64,000 nt of DNA from contig NZ_CP135275.1 in NCBI RefSeq assembly GCF_032302195.1, forward strand, positions 2,976,001-3,040,000, written 5' to 3'. Position 1 is the first letter of the stretch; each line of letters begins with the position of its first letter. The DNA is from Paenibacillus sp. MMS20-IR301 (GTDB taxonomy: Bacteria; Bacillota; Bacilli; Paenibacillales; Paenibacillaceae). The notes under the pieces were generated by a model that made no database searches, was not told where the DNA came from, and was given only the letters and a program-made list of their open reading frames with translations. The translations under genes were made by a program, and so were the position numbers. This document shows, piece after piece, positions 42,437 through 50,509 of this stretch.

Positions 42437-43762
42437 TTATTCTTCACCAGCAAGCGTCCCGTCCGAATACACTATGCTGTCATCACCGTTGACGGTCCTC
42501 GAAAGCTTCCCGCCGGCTTTGATATATTGCAGATTCTCTTCATACATACGGACCGCATTGTCAATTTTATCCTGTGACCAGCCCGGGGCATCGGCTAAGG
42601 ACTGAAGCTCTATCTTCTCCTGATCAAGCCATTTCTGATACTCGTCAGCTGTCCACCAGACGATGTCCGCCGCAGGATGAGTCTTGAGATACTCACTTTC
42701 CTCCATCCAGGTCACTCCGTCATCTTCACTGATGCTGGTTACCCCCGTCACTTTATCTGTGACTGACAGGACAATTGCACTCTCGGCATCCTGGTCCGGA
42801 GCTACGGCAGCCTCAGCGGCAAACACAGCAGGCACAGCAATAATCAGAGCCAGGGCTGCTGTCATTCCCATAACAGTAGTTTTTTTCATTTTCATAACAG
42901 ACACTATCCTTTCTTCAATGGAATGTTTACTGAAATTGTTAAACAACAAGGTTAGCGCGCTTTTCTTTTCTTCCATTCCGATAAGTGTCATCGCATAGGC
43001 TGTTTTTGCAGGGGCATCTAAGCCTTTGACAACCGCTTCATCACAGGACAGTTCAATATCCCGGCCTGCCAGCACTACCATTAGCCACACTAAAGGATTG
43101 AACCAATAAACAGCTAAAGTAAAGGCCAGGAGCAGCTTGGTCAGCGCATCAAACCGCCGGATATGAGCGAATTCGTGGGCAAGAATATGTCTTAATTGCG
43201 CCTCATTGCTCCAGTCCATTGCCTTCGGCAGCAGCACAACGGGACGGAATATACCATAGGTCAGGGGAGAAATAATTTTGTCAGACTGCCTTATGTCCAC
43301 AGATCGCCGTGCAGGATATTCCTTCAGCCAGAACGCAGCCGCATCATCCGCTACAGGCAGAGAGGTTGCAAATTTCCTGCGGCATTTCAGGTACAGTGTA
43401 ATGAATAACACTCCGAAGATTAACACCCCTGAGAGCCAGATCACCTGGAACACAGATACGGAGGCTGCCTGCGTTTCTATTCCTGTAAGCCGGACAATTG
43501 CCTGAGCGGCATGATCTCCGGAAGGGGATAAAGGAGCTGTTCCGTCTGCACCCGCTCCTGCCACTGCCTGCTTCAACAGGTCAACGCCGGCATAAACCGA
43601 GAACCGTGATGTGAATGAAAAGGGGTTAAAGAGGTGGATCATCACGATTCCCCACAAGGCAACAAATGTCGTTCTGGGCAGTTTGTATAAAACAAGCGAA
43701 CGAATGGCGGCGACGGCAATAATCATTACCGCTGCAGAAATGCTCTTATCAAGAATAGTCAT
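42437..43762 (-). CDS. BlaR1/MecR1-type M56 membrane peptidase without a penicillin-binding domain
   Basis: A 441-residue zinc metalloprotease: four predicted membrane helices, with the cytoplasmic M56 site HEFAHIRR (HExxH) at about 197-201 and the distal Glu in ELSCDEAVVKG. After the last helix (about 305-325) there are only ~115 exported residues, with no SxxK or KTG motif and too short for the class D-like sensor of BlaR1. It is thus a signal-transducing protease with a different input. It follows the BlaI-type repressor gene by 9 bases and very probably cleaves that repressor. Confidence 0.82.
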   Translation of the reverse strand: MTILDKSISAAVMIIAVAAIRSLVLYKLPRTTFVALWGIVMIHLFNPFSFTSRFSVYAGVDLLKQAVAGAGADGTAPLSPSGDHAAQAIVRLTGIETQAASVSVFQVIWLSGVLIFGVLFITLYLKCRRKFATSLPVADDAAAFWLKEYPARRSVDIRQSDKIISPLTYGIFRPVVLLPKAMDWSNEAQLRHILAHEFAHIRRFDALTKLLLAFTLAVYWFNPLVWLMVVLAGRDIELSCDEAVVKGLDAPAKTAYAMTLIGMEEKKSALTLLFNNFSKHSIEERIVSVMKMKKTTVMGMTAALALIIAVPAVFAAEAAVAPDQDAESAIVLSVTDKVTGVTSISEDDGVTWMEESEYLKTHPAADIVWWTADEYQKWLDQEKIELQSLADAPGWSQDKIDNAVRMYEENLQYIKAGGKLSRTVNGDDSIVYSDGTLAGEE

Positions 43763-43771
43763 ATCCGCTGC

Positions 43772-44131
43772 TCACTCCAGCTCATTAACAAGCTGCTTCA
43801 GCCGTTTGATTTCCTCCGGCGACAAGCTTTTCTTGTTCAATAATGAAGCAAACAGCAGGTCAACCGATCCGTCAAATATTTTGTTGACAAGCTCCTCCGC
43901 CTCCTGCTGCTGCACCTGCTCTTTGACAAGTGTTGCCCTGCACTGAAAATTAGGCTCCATTCGTTCAATTGCACCTTTTTCAATACATTTTTTGATCACG
44001 GTATACGTAGTGTTCTTGTTCCACCCGACCTGTTCTTTCAAGATACCGGCAAGCTGCTTGGCCGTCAGAACCCCCTCTTTCCATAACACATCCATGACTT
44101 TCAGCTCAGAATCGAAAAGTTTAATTTCCAT
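43772..44131 (-). CDS. BlaI/MecI/CopY-family repressor
   Basis: A 119-residue winged-helix repressor. The family signature is visible throughout: LFDSELKVMDVLWKEG, LTAKQLAGILKEQVGWNKNTTYTVIKKCIEKGAI, and a C-terminal dimerisation half where BlaR1 proteases cut in relatives (around LFASLLNK). It pairs with the downstream M56 peptidase. Three 14-bp dyads directly upstream are the expected operators, so it should repress its own operon. No beta-lactamase gene is in the window. Confidence 0.9.
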   Translation of the reverse strand: MEIKLFDSELKVMDVLWKEGVLTAKQLAGILKEQVGWNKNTTYTVIKKCIEKGAIERMEPNFQCRATLVKEQVQQQEAEELVNKIFDGSVDLLFASLLNKKSLSPEEIKRLKQLVNELE

Positions 44132-44157
44132 TTGATTCCCGTCTCACCTCTCCTCAT

Positions 44158-44228
44158 ACTATTACAGTAGTCTGATTTAATTAGATACTATCACAATAGT
44201 CCAGACAAAGTCAAACTACTTCAGTAGT
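44158..44228. promoter_or_regulatory. Three BlaI-type operator dyads
   Basis: ACTATTACAGTAGT (44158-44171), ACTATCACAATAGT (44187-44200) and ACTACTTCAGTAGT (44215-44228) share the form ACTAYTNCARTAGT and are spaced 29 and 28 bases, close to three helical turns. They lie 27 bases and more upstream of the repressor start. Confidence 0.85.
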
Positions 44229-44244
44229 CTGACTTTTGAATGCA

Positions 44245-44293
44245 AAAAAACAGGCTCTCTGCTGGCTGTAAGCCAATCAGAGAACCTGTTCCC
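44245..44293 (-). terminator. Terminator of tRNA-Leu
   Basis: On the minus strand GAACAGGTTCTCTG and CAGAGAGCCTGTTT pair; TTTTTTG follows. It starts 11 bases past the tRNA 3' end. Confidence 0.8.
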
Positions 44294-44303
44294 TAAGACA
44301 AGA

Positions 44304-44387
44304 TGCGGTCGAGAGGACTCGAACCTCCACGATATTGCTACCACACGGACCTGAACCGTGCGCGTCTGCCAATTCCGCCACGACCGC
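44304..44387 (-). tRNA. tRNA-Leu (anticodon CAG)
   Basis: On the minus strand the 84-base gene begins GCGGTCG and ends CGACCGCA, giving a complete acceptor stem. The D arm has GGAATTGGCAGACGC; the anticodon stem CACGG/CCGTG encloses TTCAGGT with anticodon CAG; a long variable arm (about 13 bases, type II tRNA, as for Leu) precedes the T arm GGTTCGAGTCC. CCA is not encoded. Confidence 0.96.
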
Positions 44388-44539
44388 ATATTATGTATGA
44401 TAGTGATTCAATCACCGTAATTAAGACTATACTCTCTTTGAATATAAATTGCAAGCACTTTTTCTAATGATAAGCTCAAACCAGCTTAAATCTGAAGACG
44501 GAAATGAAGGACACCAAATTATAATAAGTAATATCATTG

Positions 44540-44569
44540 CGATAATTAATTTTATAATGTATATTATCG
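44540..44569. promoter_or_regulatory. Dyad over the promoter of the Lrp-LysE-MFS operon
   Basis: CGATAAT (44540-44546) and ATTATCG (44563-44569) are inverted repeats enclosing a TATAAT (44553-44558) that is a likely -10. A bound Lrp-like dimer would cover it, consistent with autoregulation. Confidence 0.55.
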
Positions 44570-44599
44570 TCAAAACTTAATTAAGAAAGGTTGACGAGA

Positions 44600-45067
44600 A
44601 TGGACTCTTTAGATTATAAAATACTGTCGGCAATTATGAGCCACGGAAGAATCACCTGGTCCGAGCTTGCCGGTCAGCTCGGCCTCTCTTCTCCGGCCAC
44701 AGCAGACCGGGTGCGGCGGCTGGAGGAGCAGGGGGTTATTACGGGATATACTGCGCTCATCGACGCTGAATCTGCCGGGTACGGCCTGGCAGCACTAATT
44801 GCTGTATCCTTGGAACGGCCGGAGCACCGGCAAGGCTTCATTGAGCTTGTCAGGAAGCTGCCGGAGATTCAGGAATGCCATCACACTGCGGGGGATGATG
44901 ACTACATCCTGAAGCTGCGCTGCCGGGGAACAAAGGATCTCGAACGGATTATCAGTGAAGAGATTAAGGGCTTGCCTGGAATCGTGCGGACCCGCACCAC
45001 TATCATTCTCGGGACTGTCAAGGAGACACCTAATATTCCGCTGCCGCCGGCAGAGCATGCGCCATGA
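44600..45067 (+). CDS. Lrp/AsnC-family transcriptional regulator
   Basis: A 155-residue regulator: N-terminal winged HTH (LDYKILSAIMSHGRITWSELAGQLGLSSPATADRVRRLEEQGVI) and a C-terminal RAM ligand-binding domain (ALIAVSLERPEHRQGFI to TTIILGTVKETPNIPL). It probably senses an amino acid and controls the LysE-type exporter that follows with an ATGA overlap. ATG 44600 with AAAGG upstream fits the family start (MDSLDYKIL); a TTG nine bases earlier is possible. Confidence 0.9.
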   Translation: MDSLDYKILSAIMSHGRITWSELAGQLGLSSPATADRVRRLEEQGVITGYTALIDAESAGYGLAALIAVSLERPEHRQGFIELVRKLPEIQECHHTAGDDDYILKLRCRGTKDLERIISEEIKGLPGIVRTRTTIILGTVKETPNIPLPPAEHAP

Positions 45068-45666
45068 GCCACTGGCCTGCACTGTTAAGCGGCCTGGGGT
45101 TCGGCTTCATCATTGCTGCCCCGGTAGGCCCGATGTCAGTACTCTGCATGAACCGGACACTGAAGTCCGGCTTCAGCTCCGGCCTTGCTACCGGTGCAGG
45201 AATCGCACTGGCTGACGGCATATATGCCCTGGCGGCTGTTGCGGGCTCCCGGTTTGTGAATGAATTCACTTCGGACTATGCCTTGCCGCTTCGTCTGCTG
45301 GGCAGCCTGTTCATTGGCTACCTCGGGGTGAAGGGCCTCTCACCTGCTCCGGTATCAGCAGAGCCGGAAGCCGCAAGCCGCAGCGGAATCAGCTACAGCC
45401 TGCTTACCTCCTTTCTGCTGACTCTGGCCAATCCGGCTACTCTGCTGTCATTTGTCGCCCTGGCAGCTTCACTCGGCAGCGCCATCGGTACTTCCCTATA
45501 TCTGCCGGCCGGCATTGCCATAGGTTCCTGTTCCTGGTGGCTGCTGCTATCCGGGCTTATCGTCTGGATCAGCGGCAGGCTGCCCGCCGGCTTCAGCCGA
45601 ATACTTCGCCCGGCCTCATCAGTCCTTCTGCTTCTGTACAGCTTATACGGTATTCTGTCGGCATGA
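45064..45666 (+). CDS. LysE/RhtB-family amino acid exporter
   Basis: A 200-residue membrane protein with six hydrophobic segments. The family signature GFIIAAPVGPMSVLCMNRTLKSG lies at the start, with GAGIALADGIYALAA and LTLANPATLLSFVA later. Overlaps both neighbours by four bases (ATGA), so the Lrp, LysE and MFS genes form one tightly coupled operon. Substrate is probably an amino acid; which one is not visible. Confidence 0.9.
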   Translation: MSHWPALLSGLGFGFIIAAPVGPMSVLCMNRTLKSGFSSGLATGAGIALADGIYALAAVAGSRFVNEFTSDYALPLRLLGSLFIGYLGVKGLSPAPVSAEPEAASRSGISYSLLTSFLLTLANPATLLSFVALAASLGSAIGTSLYLPAGIAIGSCSWWLLLSGLIVWISGRLPAGFSRILRPASSVLLLLYSLYGILSA

Positions 45667-46877
45667 CCACCAATCTTAAGCCAGAACTGCTGCGGCCAGC
45701 GAAACAGTCAACCCGCCTTAATCATTTCCTGCTCGGCTACTTTATTTCCCGGATAGGAGACGCACTTTACTCCTTTTGCCTGCCGCTGTTGTCTTACAAG
45801 CTGACCGGCTCTGTATTTGTCATGAGTTCAATATTTGCCCTTAGTGTGCTGCCGGTTATCCTCTTCGCGCCTTTTGCCGGAGTAATTCTGGACCGGTTCA
45901 ACCGCAGAAGGCTGATGCTCCTGGCCGACCTTGGCCGGATGGGGATCATCGCCTCTATCCCCCTGCTTGCGCACTTCGGGTGGCTCGCGGTCTGGCAGCT
46001 GTATATCATCTCGCTGCTCCTGTCCTTATTATCAACCGGTTATGATATTGCCGTTGTTACAATTATTCCGCAGCTGGCCGGCAAGCAGCTTACCCGCGGC
46101 AATGCCGGTGTCCAGACCGCAGGCCAGCTGGCCGATATGCTCGGCCCGGCTGCTGCCGGAGGGCTCGCCGTTCTCATGAGCATCACTGCGATCCTGTGGC
46201 TGGATGTCCTTTCCTTCGCGGCCATTCTATATGCTCTGTACCGGCTCCCCCGGGAACCGGCACGGCCGCGTACCGCCAACCCGGCTGTATTCTCTGAACT
46301 GTCACAGGGCTTTCTCTGGCTGATCCGCAGTCCGGTTCAACTTGCTTTATCTTTACAAGCTGCTATCGGCAACTTTGGATACAGTGCCGCATATGCCACT
46401 CTGACGTACTATCTGATTACTGCCCTTGAATTAAATACAGGACAAATCGGCATCACTTATACCCTGCTTGCAGCAGGAGGGGTGGCCGGAAGTCTCGCCA
46501 TAATCTGGCTTGACCGCTATTTCCGGCGCGGACGGCTGATCCCGGTGCTGCTGCTGGCCGGAACCTGCGGCTTCGTGCTGGCCGGCTTCAACAGATCCTG
46601 GCTGGCACCGGGAATCGGCTTCGGACTGGTTGCGGCCTGCAATACCGCCTGGTCCGTATTGTCCGCCTCCATCCGCCAGGAGCAGGTTCCTCCCGAGCTG
46701 CTCGGGAGAGTGCTGAGCTTCTCAAGAGTCGTCACCCGCACGGCCATGCCGGCCGGCGCCCTGCTCGGCGGCTGGATGAGCGGTGCACTGTCCCCCGCCG
46801 CTGTATTCCTGCTGGCCGCCGGAGCGAAGCTGATTGAGGTGATGATAGCTGCTATCTCGCCGATCCGCAGGTTATGA
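45663..46877 (+). CDS. MFS exporter (MFS_3/EntS-like)
   Basis: A 404-residue 12-helix transporter. FAPFAGVILDRFNRRRLMLLADLGRM is the motif A region of the MFS_3 group, which includes enterobactin exporters and macrolide efflux pumps. ATG 45663 overlaps the LysE gene stop; the frame open further upstream to 45537 runs inside that gene. Cotranscription with an Lrp-controlled amino acid exporter suggests efflux of an amino-acid-like compound, which is inference. Confidence 0.85.
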   Translation: MTTNLKPELLRPAKQSTRLNHFLLGYFISRIGDALYSFCLPLLSYKLTGSVFVMSSIFALSVLPVILFAPFAGVILDRFNRRRLMLLADLGRMGIIASIPLLAHFGWLAVWQLYIISLLLSLLSTGYDIAVVTIIPQLAGKQLTRGNAGVQTAGQLADMLGPAAAGGLAVLMSITAILWLDVLSFAAILYALYRLPREPARPRTANPAVFSELSQGFLWLIRSPVQLALSLQAAIGNFGYSAAYATLTYYLITALELNTGQIGITYTLLAAGGVAGSLAIIWLDRYFRRGRLIPVLLLAGTCGFVLAGFNRSWLAPGIGFGLVAACNTAWSVLSASIRQEQVPPELLGRVLSFSRVVTRTAMPAGALLGGWMSGALSPAAVFLLAAGAKLIEVMIAAISPIRRL

Positions 46878-46884
46878 CGGCAGG

Positions 46885-48477
46885 TCATGCCAATACCTTC
46901 AGCACATCCTCAATCTTACGCTGATGGGACAGTACACCATAATTCATCCAGGCCATGAAATCAACCTCGTACACGCAGCGGTTACGTACGGCAGGCAGAC
47001 TTCTCCATAGCTGTGATTCAAGCAGCTCACGGCCTTCACCCTCCTGCCGGTCAAACGTAATAAACAGATGGTCTGCAGTCAGCCCGGACAGCTCTTCACT
47101 GTTCAGGCTTACCCGCTTCTGTCCCCGGGTAAGCCTGCGGACAAGTTCAGGCCGCTGAAGGCCCAGATCCTCATGCAGAACATTAGCGGAGTACCCCAGC
47201 TCTTCACTTCCATAAAGAGTAATTCCACAGGAAGAGAGACGCAGCAGTGCCGCCGTCTGTCCCCGGGCGCTGCGGCTGAGGATCCGTTTAGCCTGGCGGG
47301 CCGTCTGCTCGTAGCTGCTGATGACCTCCTGTACACGGTCAGTCCTGCCGAAGACAGCAGCCGCTGAGCGCAGGGTAGCGCGCCAGTCCTCCTGATGGAA
47401 CGGGAGCCGGAACAGCGGGGCTACCTGGCGGCACTCTCTCAGCTGCCAGCGCTGATAGCCGTCATCCAGAATGATCAGATCGGGCATATAACGGGAGAGC
47501 TCCTCCCAGTCTCTGCTCGAAATATCGAATGCCGGCACCTGATCAAGACCCAGGTATTCCTGTCTGCCCCACTGGGCATGACAATACTGCACTACCGGAG
47601 TAATGCCGAGTGCCAGCAGATAATCCTCAAGAAAAGGGGCAAATACACGGCCCCCCTCCTGATGGAGGCTTCTGTATTGCCCGGGAGTTACACCAACCAT
47701 TCCCTTGAAACGGCGGTTGAAATAGTACTCATTGCTGTAACCGACAGCCTGTGCAACGTCATGCAGCCGGTCCTTCGTCAGCAGCAGCTGCTGCTGCGCC
47801 CGTTCAATACGCAGACCGTTCAAGTGCTCGAGTGGAATCTCACCTGTAATCTCTTTAAAAAGCTGGGTATAACGCGTACGGCCAATCCCGGCAATCTCAG
47901 CCAGCTGGTCAACGGATAAGGCTTCGCTGAAATGTTCTTCCATATAACGGATTGACCGTTCTACAGCCTCCAGATCATCCTGTGACCTTATTGCCGGGGC
48001 ATTCGCCCGCATAATCAGCAATAGCAGTTCCTGGAAGCGGGTCTGAGCCGCGAACCACTCGATATCCTCCATACTTTTGCGGCTGTGACATATGGAATCC
48101 AGCAGCATTGCACACTGTGAATACGGCCTGCAATAGAGATATCCCGGCTGCAGCATGCCTGCCCCGGGCAGATTGTCCGTTTCCTCCTGTCCTGTAAGAA
48201 TAAGCTCAAAGGTAAGCCGGTAAAAGCTAATTCCGCTCTCTCCAGCCTGGATTCTGTTCAGAGATCCGGCTTCTGCCAGAAATCCCGCACCTTTCTCCAG
48301 AAGATATCTTCTCTCGTCCGCCTTGAGCCAGCCCTGCCCTGCCGACACTATGATTAGTGTATGCTTCGGATATACGGCAAGCTGTTCAGTCTCCGCCGGG
48401 GACTGGGCTGCCGCTTCTATATTAATCAGGCTGTAGAACAGCCTTTTTCCGCTATATCTCTGTAATTGATCTGCCAT
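46885..48477 (-). CDS. AraC-family activator fused to a periplasmic-binding-protein domain (Btr-like)
   Basis: A 530-residue cytosolic regulator. About 1-150 is a cupin-like region, 165-275 the AraC HTH pair (LSVDQLAEIAGIGRTRYTQLFKEITG and LHDVAQAVGYSNEYYFNRRFKG) and 285-530 a ferri-siderophore-binding fold (LLALGITPVVQYCHAQWGRQEYL). This matches B. subtilis Btr, which is activated by Fe-bacillibactin. The binding domain is strikingly similar to the lipoprotein encoded next (EDYLKALGVTPVVQWYHPSWGKQDYL). ATG 48477 follows GGAGG by six bases. A Fur-box-like sequence is directly upstream. Confidence 0.88.
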   Translation of the reverse strand: MADQLQRYSGKRLFYSLINIEAAAQSPAETEQLAVYPKHTLIIVSAGQGWLKADERRYLLEKGAGFLAEAGSLNRIQAGESGISFYRLTFELILTGQEETDNLPGAGMLQPGYLYCRPYSQCAMLLDSICHSRKSMEDIEWFAAQTRFQELLLLIMRANAPAIRSQDDLEAVERSIRYMEEHFSEALSVDQLAEIAGIGRTRYTQLFKEITGEIPLEHLNGLRIERAQQQLLLTKDRLHDVAQAVGYSNEYYFNRRFKGMVGVTPGQYRSLHQEGGRVFAPFLEDYLLALGITPVVQYCHAQWGRQEYLGLDQVPAFDISSRDWEELSRYMPDLIILDDGYQRWQLRECRQVAPLFRLPFHQEDWRATLRSAAAVFGRTDRVQEVISSYEQTARQAKRILSRSARGQTAALLRLSSCGITLYGSEELGYSANVLHEDLGLQRPELVRRLTRGQKRVSLNSEELSGLTADHLFITFDRQEGEGRELLESQLWRSLPAVRNRCVYEVDFMAWMNYGVLSHQRKIEDVLKVLA

Positions 48478-48491
48478 CCCACACCTCCAAT

Positions 48492-48506
48492 TGAGAACCA
48501 TTATCA
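48492..48506. promoter_or_regulatory. Fur box before the AraC/SBP regulator
   Basis: TGATAATGGTTCTCA (minus strand) matches the 7-1-7 Fur consensus TGATAATNATTATCA at all but two defined positions. Confidence 0.65.
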
Positions 48507-48526
48507 TAATTATAGTGTAAAATAAA

Positions 48527-48562
48527 AAAAAGATCTATCAACGCTCTGATAGATCTTCTTTC
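48527..48562 (-). terminator. Terminator after the siderophore-binding lipoprotein gene
   Basis: On the minus strand AAGATCTATCA and TGATAGATCTT pair around GAGCGT, followed by TTTTTTATTTT. It separates this gene from the regulator. Confidence 0.88.
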
Positions 48563-48592
48563 CGCTTTTATCTCCATATTCACTTTATGCTG

Positions 48593-49612
48593 TTATTTCA
48601 CCATTGCCTGCAGCAGATCGTCCAGCTTCATTGAATTGGCCGTGATTGCACCAGACTGCCAGTGGGATCGCTCCATTTTATAGATGTTTCCATTTTTCAC
48701 CGCAGGCAGGTTCTTCCAGAGCGGGCCATCGAGGATTCCAATGGCTTCCTGATTCGCTGCAGTATCCCAGCCTCCGTTATCGGGGAAAATAATAATGTGA
48801 TCTGCCTCAAGCTCAGGTATCAGCTCTTCGGAAATAATGGACTGGTATTCTGTCATCTCAGCAGCCATAGGGACAGGTGTCAGACCAAACTGATCATAGA
48901 TTACACCGGTATAACGGTTTTCAACTCCGAAAAGAGCAAAGGTTTTGTCCGCCACATTAAGCCGGATTACTGCCACCTTCTCCTGTCCAAGCGCCTGCTG
49001 CAGCTTCGCTTTTCCAGCCTCTACCTTCTGGTCGTATTCCACAAGCACAGTCTCGGCCTTCTCCGGAATGCCCAGCGCATCTGCTATGGCGGCAAGCATC
49101 AGTCTCGAATCCTGCAGTACGGCCTCGGGCAGACGGTAAGTCGGGGCCACCCGGGAATACTGCTCATATTTCGCCTCATCCGCTCCGCCGTCGGCAATGA
49201 TCAGATCCGGATTTTTATCAAGCAGTGCTTCAATGCTTCCGGTAATGTCGTACTCCGGCACATCCAGATCCAGATAATCCTGCTTGCCCCAGCTGGGATG
49301 ATACCATTGGACGACCGGTGTTACACCGAGCGCCTTCAGATAATCCTCTACATAGATTCCGGCTACCCGCTGAGGATTCACCGGAATCTCGACATCTCCG
49401 AATTCCCCTGTAACAGTTCTTGTGGCACTTTCTGAAGCTGCTTCATTGCCAGTCTCCGCTGGAGCTGTGCCAGCTTGTGCCTGCCCCGCTGCATTCCCCG
49501 TCTGGGCGGCGTTAGCGTCCCCTGCATTGTTATCGGCCCCGCAAGCCGCCAAAGCGGACATTGCCAGTATTAATACGATGGTCCAGATGAATTTACGCCC
49601 CCGGCTTGTCAT
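48593..49612 (-). CDS. Iron-siderophore ABC transporter binding lipoprotein
   Basis: A 339-residue cluster 8 (FecB/FhuD-type) binding protein. Signal KFIWTIVLILAMSALAACG ends at a lipobox cysteine. The two lobes and linker helix show YVEDYLKALGVTPVVQ, NPDLIIADGG and FGLTPVPMAAEM. No permease or ATPase gene is near, so it must use subunits encoded elsewhere, which is not unusual. ATG 49612 is chosen over 49642 because AGGAG lies upstream. A Fur box precedes it. Confidence 0.88.
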   Translation of the reverse strand: MTSRGRKFIWTIVLILAMSALAACGADNNAGDANAAQTGNAAGQAQAGTAPAETGNEAASESATRTVTGEFGDVEIPVNPQRVAGIYVEDYLKALGVTPVVQWYHPSWGKQDYLDLDVPEYDITGSIEALLDKNPDLIIADGGADEAKYEQYSRVAPTYRLPEAVLQDSRLMLAAIADALGIPEKAETVLVEYDQKVEAGKAKLQQALGQEKVAVIRLNVADKTFALFGVENRYTGVIYDQFGLTPVPMAAEMTEYQSIISEELIPELEADHIIIFPDNGGWDTAANQEAIGILDGPLWKNLPAVKNGNIYKMERSHWQSGAITANSMKLDDLLQAMVK

Positions 49613-49642
49613 TACTCTCTTCACTCCTATGTCTGTTTTCAT

Positions 49643-49657
49643 TGATTATCATTCTCA
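49643..49657. promoter_or_regulatory. Fur box before the siderophore-binding lipoprotein gene
   Basis: TGAGAATGATAATCA (minus strand) matches the 7-1-7 Fur consensus with two mismatches; iron repression of the gene is expected. Confidence 0.7.
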
Positions 49658-50367
49658 GGTAATCTTATTGACAATAGTAGCATGTCCTGATCAGCATTCA
49701 ATGCACTTTCTCTGCAAAAAACTTATACAAACTCGCAGGCTGCATCAACCGTAAACCAGCAGATACATCTCTGCCTTCATATAGACAGTACTGCTTCAGC
49801 AAGAATTATATAGATTGAACTAATATAATTTAGAAAAAGGAGAGTCGGTGGAGGGGAGCTGTAGGGATGCCAGTGACCGCCTGCGTTACTGGATTTTCGC
49901 CATGAACAGCAGTAATTAGTCACGCACCGATTGTTCAAGTGACCAGCTTAGCGTTACGGACATGAGAGACGTTAAGCCTTCAGAAAGGTACCTGAGTGCC
50001 GGTCTTACGGATGAGCGCCGTTATTTCACCGGAAAAGCGGAGTTTGTCCACGATAAGAGGCGGATAAGGGCCGTCGTGTCCGTAAGCCCGCCCCAATGAC
50101 CTTTTTGGAGCGAATAAAGGCTGTGATGTCCGCTTAAGCGTCAGATTGGGAGTGTACTTGAACCAGACAGAGGGGATTGACCCTCTATAACCTGCCCCAC
50201 CTCCACGCTTAGCTTCCTTAGAGGGAGCGAACGCCAACAATCGTGTACAATAAGCTATCGCGCGGGTAAGCGGTGAATACATTAGAATGAATTTCGGCCT
50301 TTCAGCAATTCTAGATCAACATATAGCTTTCCAGTTCAAGCTATATAAGAATAATTTACTGCAAAAA
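49658..50367. other. Intergenic region with dispersed repeat
   Basis: Apart from the dispersed repeat copy described separately, this 710-base stretch shows no gene. The ORF-like frames inside it are products of the repeat itself. Confidence 0.6.
49921..50164 (+). repeat. Long dispersed intergenic repeat, copy A
   Basis: About 245 bases nearly identical to 60168-60406: shared blocks include AGCTTAGCGTTACGGACATG, GCGCCGTTATTTCAC, GCGGATAAGGGCCGTC and GACCTTTTTGGAGCGAATAA. The two copies differ by scattered substitutions and a 7-base indel. The right-end block TTCAAGCTATATAAGAA of copy B reappears here at about 50332, after ~160 bases of extra sequence. Confidence 0.85.
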
Positions 50368-50397
50368 AAGGACCCCGCCGTTACCCGGCGGGGTCTA
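50368..50397 (-). terminator. Terminator downstream of the CynX-type MFS gene
   Basis: GACCCCGCCG and CGGCGGGGTC pair perfectly around GTAA; on the minus strand TTTTTTT follows. It is 113 bases past the MFS stop. Confidence 0.75.
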
Positions 50398-50509
50398 AAG
50401 TCCATAAACGTTATGTAATACATACAACTGAGGATAAACTGAGTTTAACACCGGATTGTTAACAGAGTGTGTTATGAAATCACCAGATTCAATAAGTATA
50501 GTTAGCTCT

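Noticed and set aside
42437..44131. Beta-lactam resistance sensor (BlaR1/BlaI proper)
   Set aside because: The protease has no penicillin-binding sensor domain and no beta-lactamase or PBP2a gene is near.
49980..50282. Frame sharing a peptide with another at 60190-60519 (PKRS.GRAYGHDGPYPPLI)
   Set aside because: The similarity comes from the DNA repeat copies A and B; the rest of the two frames differs and there is no start signal.
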